Source: Lasioglossum baleicum (taxonomy: Eukaryota; Arthropoda; Insecta; Hymenoptera; Halictidae). From it: a stretch of 64,000 nt of DNA. Shown in pieces: positions 57,675 to 64,000 of the stretch (the stretch's first letter is position 1; the number at the start of each line of letters is the position of its first letter). The DNA is taken from NCBI RefSeq assembly GCF_051020765.1, contig NC_134933.1, positions 8,157,461 to 8,221,460 on the forward strand, read 5' to 3'. The notes under the pieces are model-generated. The model was not told the DNA's origin. It did no database searches and saw only the letters and a list, made by a program, of their open reading frames with translations. The translations under genes and the position numbers were made by a program.

Positions 57675-58669
57675 TCGCCGAACACTTATTCGATGCAGAC
57701 GATTTTTTATTATTAAAGGACCGATATTATGGAATAAAAATGTCCTCCTCAATTTTCCCATGAATGCATAAAATCTGCTGTCTGATGAGTACTGTTGCCG
57801 ATTAAAAATTCGTGCAACGTGCTGTACGAACCAGTTCTTGAACTTTTCCAAAGTATTGATTCAGGAGAAAATGGCAGACGTTTTAACGTGAAGTTACGAT
57901 CCCCAACAGCAAAGTCGTTTGTTTGTCAGTCGGTAAGTAAAGTGCAACGAGAAAAACTGGTTCGTTCGAGGACTAGATAATAATCTAGATCTTTTAAGCT
58001 GCGAGCGAGAGTCGCAGACACAGTTTTCTATATCTTTCCGCTTCTTCCGATCGAAAAGACACCAATCTCGAACTTTTGTCAACTTGTTCTCGATGCTATC
58101 CGCCTGACAGGAGATAATGGAGTATCAGTGATACGAGCGGTGTGCCCCGCGACTGGGTCTATCAGAATGGAGAATGACTTCCATCACACTTCATTTAATT
58201 TCACCGATTCTTTCAGCCTTTTAAACTTCTCACGATTCGGGCAGCATTCGTAAATGGGTTCCATGGAACGGTGGAAACTTTTCAATCGTGGCAGGAACAA
58301 AATGGTACTTACGGGAATTCTTGTTCCAACAATTTCCGTCCATTCTGTGTAACAGCTTCGTAGTTCACGGAGTCGACATTTTCAAACCTCCTATCAACTC
58401 GTTGAAACGACACAGAACTTCATCAATTGCTTGAATTCCGAAAGTACGTTGTACTTCGTCGACGTTCTCTTTTGAGAATCGAGCGTAAACGGATTAGAAA
58501 TTGGCTCGATGTTGTCGAACGAAATTCGTACCTTCGTTCCGTCGATTCAGACCAGCGGAAACTTACCATGTCTGTCGCGTAAAGAGAATCGAATTAATTA
58601 ATAGGATGCGTTTAATAGAACGTTGTAGCCACGAAGAAGACTATTGTTGAAATAAATTGCGACAGTCAA
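57675..58669. other. Intronic DNA, unassigned
   Basis: 57690-57745 matches the 264-bp duplication near 38205 (GCAGACGATTTTTTATTATT). A decayed hAT-like terminus (GCATAAAATCTGCTGTCTGA) lies near 57766. The rest is unrecognised. Confidence 0.35.
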
Positions 58670-59410
58670 CATGTAAAAGCGTCTTTTTTACATCCGTTTT
58701 AGGTCTGAAAGTCTTACGTCCTAAAAAGACATGTTTAAGATGAAGGGCCTCCGAACGTCTTCCGAAAGACCTATGCAACAGACAAACGTTTTCAAAACGT
58801 CTTCACACGATCCAAATGGCCGCTTTCACATTGTTTATTTTTTAATTATTGAAATTATTGGATAAAATTAAGATATTTATTCATAGGTTTATTGAATAAT
58901 ATGATAAGTCACCGAATAGAATAGAAAATATGTTATTGAACATATCTATATATAAATATCCTAATTTTATCTTTGAGTTTCAAATTAAATACGCTACGAA
59001 CTTTCGTTCCAATCCGATATGAAGATGCTTCCATTAGAAATTATTCAATCTTGTAATCTAAAGATGCTTCCATTAGAAATTATTCAATAAATTTCTGTAT
59101 TCGAGCACGTATTGCTATAAAAATTGTGAAAAATCTAAATAAATGCAATCTTGTAATCTAAAGATGCTTCCATTAGAAATTATTCAATAAATGTCTTTAT
59201 TCGAGCACGTATTATTATGTAAATTGTGAAAAATCTAAATAAATGCAATCTTGTAATCTTTATAAAACAATATGTATCCGATAAATTGTGTATCCCGTAC
59301 GTACCGTTTTGTAACACAAGACACTTAGGAGACGTTCGGAAGACATTCGAGACGTCTGTAACACGTCTGACCGTCCAACAACAGACGTTTCTAAGACGTC
59401 ATTGTGCTAT
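58670..59410. repeat. AGACGTC-rich element with internal tandem repeats
   Basis: Both sides are rich in GACGT/ACGTC motifs (58680-58815 and 59325-59402), for example GTCTTACGTCC and AGACGTTTCTAAGACGTC, and look like degenerate inverted termini. The centre has about 2.4 tandem units of roughly 99 bp with AGATGCTTCCATTAGAAATT at 59022, 59062 and 59162. The first unit is shortened to 40 bp. A fragment lies at 50185-50285. Confidence 0.55.
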
Positions 59411-60478
59411 TTGGTTATTATTTTCGTTAAAATGATCAACAGAAAAGTGTGTTGTGTTTTCCAAGTAGTGTTTTCCTTGACACAGAGGACAGCTGAGAAC
59501 ATCGCGTCGAAGCTGTGCATATAGAACGAGCGAGAGATTGATCGCCGAGGTCTCTGCTATTTCAGGAAAGCGGGAGAAATTGGCAGCGCGAATTCCGTCA
59601 ACGGAGACAGCAATTCGTCGAGCGCAATTACGTATCCGTGATTTTTCCGACAGTTCCCCTTTTCCCGCAACTGCGTCTCTGACGCGCGAATTAATCTGCC
59701 TCCTCGCGCCATTCGTGTCGATAGTGACCGCCGCGAACTTATCTACGGTTTTATGTAACTGATCGCTTGCACGCAAGAGCCCCCCGGCCACACGTGGCGG
59801 TTCCGAAGTGTGTCGAGTGGCAATCGAGTACAAATTGGCCCATGGGAATTTTTTTTTCCCCGGTTCAAGTGTTACACGGAGAAGATAACGGAGAGATCGT
59901 TCGTGAACTCGATCTAATAAACATCCACGCGTCTAATTGTCCTCGGATCGGCGAGATCTTCTTCTCTCTTTCCTCCCGCGAGGACATTAGGGCCGTTCGG
60001 ATACTGTCCAGTTGTGAAGGATAAAGGAAAACGGCGACGCTTATCACAGTCCAATTATCCCGCGAGCTTTGAACACCGCGGAAGATACAGAAACTTGTTC
60101 AAGGTTTTTCATCTACAAATGGAGGGACGCCGGTCTTCAATTTTAATGACTACCCCCACACGGTGCACGAGGAAACTCTGCGCTACGAGCATAAACATTA
60201 GAACGGATCGGAAAAAGATTTTTGTTCGGAATGAAAAACGGGAGAACTAGCTTTTTTTAGAATAAATTTCAGAAAATGTAATATTAAAATATTTTTATAG
60301 ATGTGTGGTTCGACGCCATAATGACGAAATCAAAATCCTAAAATTGTACGATGTTGCGCGTCGAACCTAAAGTTTGAAAATTTAGGGAAAATGTCGACAT
60401 TTTAAATAATATCAAAAATCGATGTATATTCTGTTATTGACGGCGTAAGAGCGACCAAGAAGTATGATTAAACATGAT
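59411..60478. other. Intronic DNA, unassigned
   Basis: CpG-rich patches and opposed frames (59399-60047) with no recognisable motif. Confidence 0.35.
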
Positions 60479-60666
60479 TAAAGTATATCCCACGAGAGGG
60501 TAACCCCGTTTCGCGCAGCTTAGAAGTTGGTGGGGGCGCAGCGAGCCCATCATCTCTCACTCCACTACCCACTCCCCACTTTCTTGAACCAATTAGGGCG
60601 AAGATGCGCAAAGACGAACGAAAACTGGTCTTTCCGCAGGGTTACTCTCTCGTGGGATATACTTTA
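60479..60666. mobile_element. Short MITE with 31-bp inverted termini
   Basis: TAAAGTATATCCCACGAGAG followed by GGTAACCC at 60479 is repeated inverted at 60634-60666 with two or three differences. The element is 188 bp, has no frame and is flanked by AT-rich DNA. The superfamily was not determined. Confidence 0.85.
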
Positions 60667-61621
60667 GACACATATTTTATGCGCACGGTTAGTTTAAATA
60701 CCTCAATTTTGATATTCTTAAAAATATACATATTTTCCCTAAATTATTTTCTCCGGTTATTCGTTTAATTCTCCATTTGGAGATTCTTATCGTTCGGTCT
60801 CAATCTGACTTTCATTATTGCCGTACACATACAGACTGCAATTAATCAATTACGAAAAATTTACTCGGAAATTCCAGTGTTCTGCAGTCGATTATGTTCG
60901 AATTACACTGGAAGCGATTAAATTCGTCGAACGAGAAACGGGAGATTATATCAAGATTAACCAAGTCATGCTATGACATATTAATTGTAACAAGAGAAAT
61001 CGCGTGGACTCATTTATTGAATAAATTCTGGTGGAATTGTAGCGCAACCGCTTAAGTTAACGTGTAACGAGGAATTGATCGACAAAGAGAATTCCGCATC
61101 GCTGCGACTGTCAGTGATGAATCTGTTGAACGAACGGAGTAATTATTAGACTGTGGATTTGTTAACCCTCCGTATACTGTGCCAGAGTCTATTTCGACCG
61201 GGAACATCCAAATTGTCATTTAAGTATTCAATTTGTGGCGGTTAAACTAACTGAATAGCTGTTTCATTGAGGACATCGGGAAGACTAATATGTCTACGCG
61301 AGATATCATCAAAAGAAAATTTTTCAAAATTGTTAATTAGAGCTGTGAACGGTCCTAAGCATTGCCAATTATACATGGTGTTCATTTGAAAACTTTCCAG
61401 CGGAATATCTCGAAAAGTATGAAAGATATTAAAAGAGTGTGAAACACGTGCATTTGCATTTGCAAATATCTCGGAAACTAAGACCGAGCGACGGGTAGAT
61501 TTCTAAGAAAAATAATTCAGAATGCTGACCTTGACACCACATTTCAAGGGCAACGGGTCCCCTTTTGTCAATATTTACCTCATTATCAATTATATTTGAT
61601 AGCGATATCTATTACGTTTAG
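60667..61621. other. Intronic DNA before the P5CS exon
   Basis: TTAGACTGTGGAT near 61147 is an isolated hAT-like terminus. The intron ends ATCTATTACGTTTAG at 61621, a usable acceptor although its pyrimidine tract is weak. Confidence 0.4.
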
Positions 61622-61958
61622 GGAAACCGCGCGGAGTTGCGCAGGGAGCTGCAGACGACAGAGCGACCCAGAAGAGCGGCGACTTTCTTTGAGAGGAGCC
61701 AGCTGAAGTACGCGCGTCGTTTGGTGGTGAAATTGGGCAGCGCTGTTATCACAAGGGAGGATGAACACGGATTGGCGTTGGGTCGGCTGGCCTCCATCGT
61801 CGAGCAGGTCGCCGAATGCCAGAACGAAGGTCGCGAGTGCATTATGGTAACCAGCGGGGCGGTCGCGTTTGGCAAACAGAAACTCACGCAGGAGCTCTTG
61901 ATGTCCTTGTCGATGAGGGAAACCCTGAGCCCCGCGGATCATACCAGGGAACACGCAG
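61622..61958 (+). CDS. P5CS: P5CS exon, glutamate 5-kinase domain (N-terminal part)
   Basis: Preceded by AG and followed by GT (CACGCAG|GTATTC), 112 codons plus one base, phase 0 in and phase 1 out. It reads GNRAELRREL, then SQLKYARRLVVKLGSAVIT, GLALGRLASIVEQVAE, VTSGAVAFGKQKL and LLMSLSMRETLSP, all hallmarks of animal P5CS. VKLGSAV and VTSGAVAFG form nucleotide- and glutamate-binding loops of the gamma-glutamyl kinase domain. The enzyme phosphorylates glutamate and reduces it to glutamate semialdehyde, in mitochondria, feeding proline and ornithine synthesis. The next exon (expected around a GQSGLMSLYDAMF-type block) is not found before 64000. The identification is firm. Gene names differ between species (ALDH18A1 in vertebrates). 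Confidence 0.95.
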
Positions 61959-63487
61959 GTATTCATACTCGAATCAATAACAACCGCGATGCCGGACAAT
62001 CCGTCTCAAACCGCGCTATCTCCCTCCCTCCTTTCCTCTCCGTACATGTGTATATCGCTCTCCGTGTATCACCCGTTGTTCTCAAGGCCGCGAGTATTAT
62101 CTTTCGAAAGTCGTATTTACTCTTCTTGGCGAGAGCCTCCAGGGTCTCCGGTATTTTTCAGGCACAGCTGATAAAACCTTGCGTCATTCTTGATCGGACA
62201 GAAAAGCTCGATCGCTCGGTAAACATCCCGCACGCGCAGCTTTCATGCAGTTCTTCAACCAGCCTGCGGATCTTCGAAATTGAAACGTTCGAAAGATTCA
62301 TCTCCTCTCGTATTTCGATGTCGAACAACGTACGTAGTTGCCAGAACCTGGTCGCAAGCTCCGTTATGAGATATTGTAGGGCAGCGGGTTAACCCTTTTC
62401 AATCGATATATTTAATGTAAATAGTATTTTGAATAATGGTACAGCAATTTTTAGCGGTGATTCTCTTCGAGTCGCCGCTCGAGTGCTAAGGGTTAAACGA
62501 ATCGAGCGAGTTGTCGCGCGTTCGAAGCTGAATTTGAACGTCCACACGCGGAGGTTAAAAGACCGATTAGCAACCGAATGAAACCGCGAAACCATTTCGG
62601 CTCCTTTCCTTTCTTTCGCTAACGATCGAAGGTTTGCGGTTTTCGGCAGCGGCCCGCCCGCCCGCAGGGGAAATACTTCCGGGAGGCTGTTGTTCGCGGA
62701 TTACGACAGAAGGGAACAAGCTGTTTCGTGGTGGGACTCCTCTTATTTCACGGCCAGTGAATGGCGCGAGCCAGATAGCCGACAGTAATCCTAGGCTTTC
62801 AGCGTTTCACCGTGAATTTCATTTTTGGTATATTATCAGCTAACTGCAAATTGGAGTACACGATCCCCGGGCGGTTGTGCTTCACCCTTGCCCAGCCTCG
62901 CTTACGAACGGGCGAACGAGCGAGCGAGAACGAGCCCGCGCGATCTTCGCTTCTTTATACACCTCGCACGCTAATGAGTTTCGAGGATGGCGCGAGCACT
63001 ACTCGAGTTTACCATTTGCCGGCCCCGCCGTACCCTTTCATTATTTCCGCAGATTCATCCCGGGGCCTCGGTGCTCCATTAATTAATCATAATTACGTGT
63101 CGCGAGGCCGACGAACGACCGCGCGAAACACCAAGAATTTATTTCACCGAGCCTCCCGCCCTACCACCGCTTCCAACCCCACCCATCATATTTTAATTGT
63201 TCGCGTCGAATCGATTTACGGAGCAATTTCAGAATGTTACCGCGATTATTCACCCTCGCGCGTCAACCTGCAACGTGTCCACATCATTTGAATATCCTCG
63301 ATCTCTTGTTCCTACAAAATAAGTGCCCCTGTTTCTCTAATATTCCGGATTCAACGTGCATACTCAGCGGATCTTGTTCGAATTCTACCGCAAGCGATTA
63401 AATGGACGGAATAAGAAACGAAGATTCACTGTCAGCGGTCGTGTTAACTTTCAATTACTCCTACTCCACTTTCTACGTAAGGTGGAG
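61959..63487 (+). other. P5CS intron following the kinase exon
   Basis: Starts GTATTC at 61959. It contains a small piggyBac-like MITE (62389-62496) and otherwise CpG-rich unassigned DNA. Frames at 62812-63291 are unrecognised and do not encode the expected next part of P5CS. Confidence 0.5.
62389..62496. mobile_element. piggyBac-like MITE, 108 bp
   Basis: TTAACCCTTTTCAATCG at 62389 and the complement of TTAACCCTTAGCACTCGAG at the right, with TTAA at both ends (62389-62392 and 62493-62496). Same terminal style as 7214 and 16995. Confidence 0.75.
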
Positions 63488-64000
63488 TGGGGTAAGTCCG
63501 CCCTAGTTTTTGCAAAGTTGGACTTTAAACTGATGTATTCTCAATCTGGTATGTAAAAACTTAACGTTCTTGGTATGAAACTCTTGCCACAATTATTACT
63601 GATGAATTATCAAAAAAATAAAATTATCATTTCGATAGGATATTGTACAAAGTGTCAACTAGGACGCACTTGCCCCGAAAGTGGGGCAAGTCCGTCTCTG
63701 AGAGTTAAAAATGCTTTCGAACCTTGGGGCAAGAAAAGAATGATTAACAAGCCAGCTATAAAATGCTTCTTATTGCATTAACTTATATTGTTTAGTTTTA
63801 TAGTTATCCATTTTTAAACGAACAAGTACTTTTATGCTGAGATATGAAAGGGAATACAGTGATATTAAAACAAAGTTTAAAAATGTGCTTTCGAACCTTG
63901 TTTCAAGTGTTACGGGGCAAAAAAAAGAATTATTATCAAGCCTGCTGCAAAATGCTTGTTGTCAGTTTCATAGTTACCCGTACAGTACGGACTTACCCCA
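63488..64000. mobile_element. MITE with TGGGGTAAGTCCG termini, ending at the window edge
   Basis: TGGGGTAAGTCCG at 63488 is repeated inverted as CGGACTTACCCCA at 63988-64000. A short internal hairpin (TTGCCCCGAAAGTGGGGCAA) lies at about 63669. Two direct blocks share TGCTTTCGAACCTTG (63711 and 63886). The element may extend past the window. Confidence 0.7.

Larger units (their letters stand above)
47565..61621 (+). other. Proposed P5CS intron 1, about 14 kb
   Basis: It runs from GTACGT at 47565 to the acceptor TACGTTTAG at 61621. It holds a Transib-like MITE, a hAT-like MITE with a minisatellite, a near-complete LINE in the same orientation as the gene, and several foldback elements, all annotated separately. 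Its boundaries depend on the exon-1 assignment. Confidence 0.55.

Noticed and set aside
62812..63291. 159-codon frame downstream of the P5CS kinase exon
   Set aside because: It does not encode the expected continuation of the kinase domain and has no splice support.

Overview
The window looks like a stretch of insect nuclear genome, most likely from a hymenopteran (inference). The one host gene I can name has an insect-type protein sequence. The DNA alternates between CpG-rich, GA-microsatellite-bearing blocks and AT-rich blocks packed with short inverted-repeat DNA transposons. I saw no prokaryotic operons, rRNA, tRNA or CRISPR.

Host gene: two plus-strand exons of delta-1-pyrroline-5-carboxylate synthase (P5CS, the bifunctional mitochondrial enzyme of proline and ornithine synthesis). 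The certain one is 61622-61958, in the glutamate 5-kinase domain. I propose 47466-47564 as the first coding exon: it starts with ATG in good context, encodes a 33-residue arginine-rich presequence and ends in phase 0 at a GT donor. The later exon opens in phase 0 after an AG. The 14-kb intron between them holds a near-complete LINE and several MITEs. The rest of the gene lies beyond position 64000.

Layout: 1-47 kb has no recognisable host exon and is a mosaic of mobile elements and unassigned DNA. CpG-rich blocks lie near 18.2-19.5, 23.7-26.2, 30.9-32.3, 35.5-37.2, 42-44 and 45.4-48.3 kb. Several TE groups recur. Long-armed foldback elements lie at 349, 12196, 14171, 15829, 19879, 22554, 26840, 33941, 39773, 44073 and 55561. 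A hAT-like MITE family with TIR TAGACTGCGGATC and 8-bp target duplications occurs at 2494, 9798, 37365, 42669, 42875, 44223 and 48814. piggyBac-like TTAA elements lie at 9914, 14171, 16995 and 62389.

The most interesting group is Transib-like, at 7544, 16909, 28949, 35013 and 48330. Its ends carry a CACAGTG/CACAATG heptamer, a 22-23 bp spacer and an ACAAAA-type block, like V(D)J recombination signals. One element (7544-9134) has a 13-bp spacer at one end and 23 bp at the other, with a CGCCG target duplication on both sides.

The LINE (about 51034-55245) has two intact frames. ORF1 carries a zinc finger and a coiled coil; ORF2 carries an endonuclease and a reverse transcriptase. ORF2 has no ATG at its start. 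A canonical -1 slippery heptamer, A AAA AAC, abuts the ORF1 stop in exactly the register needed to enter ORF2.
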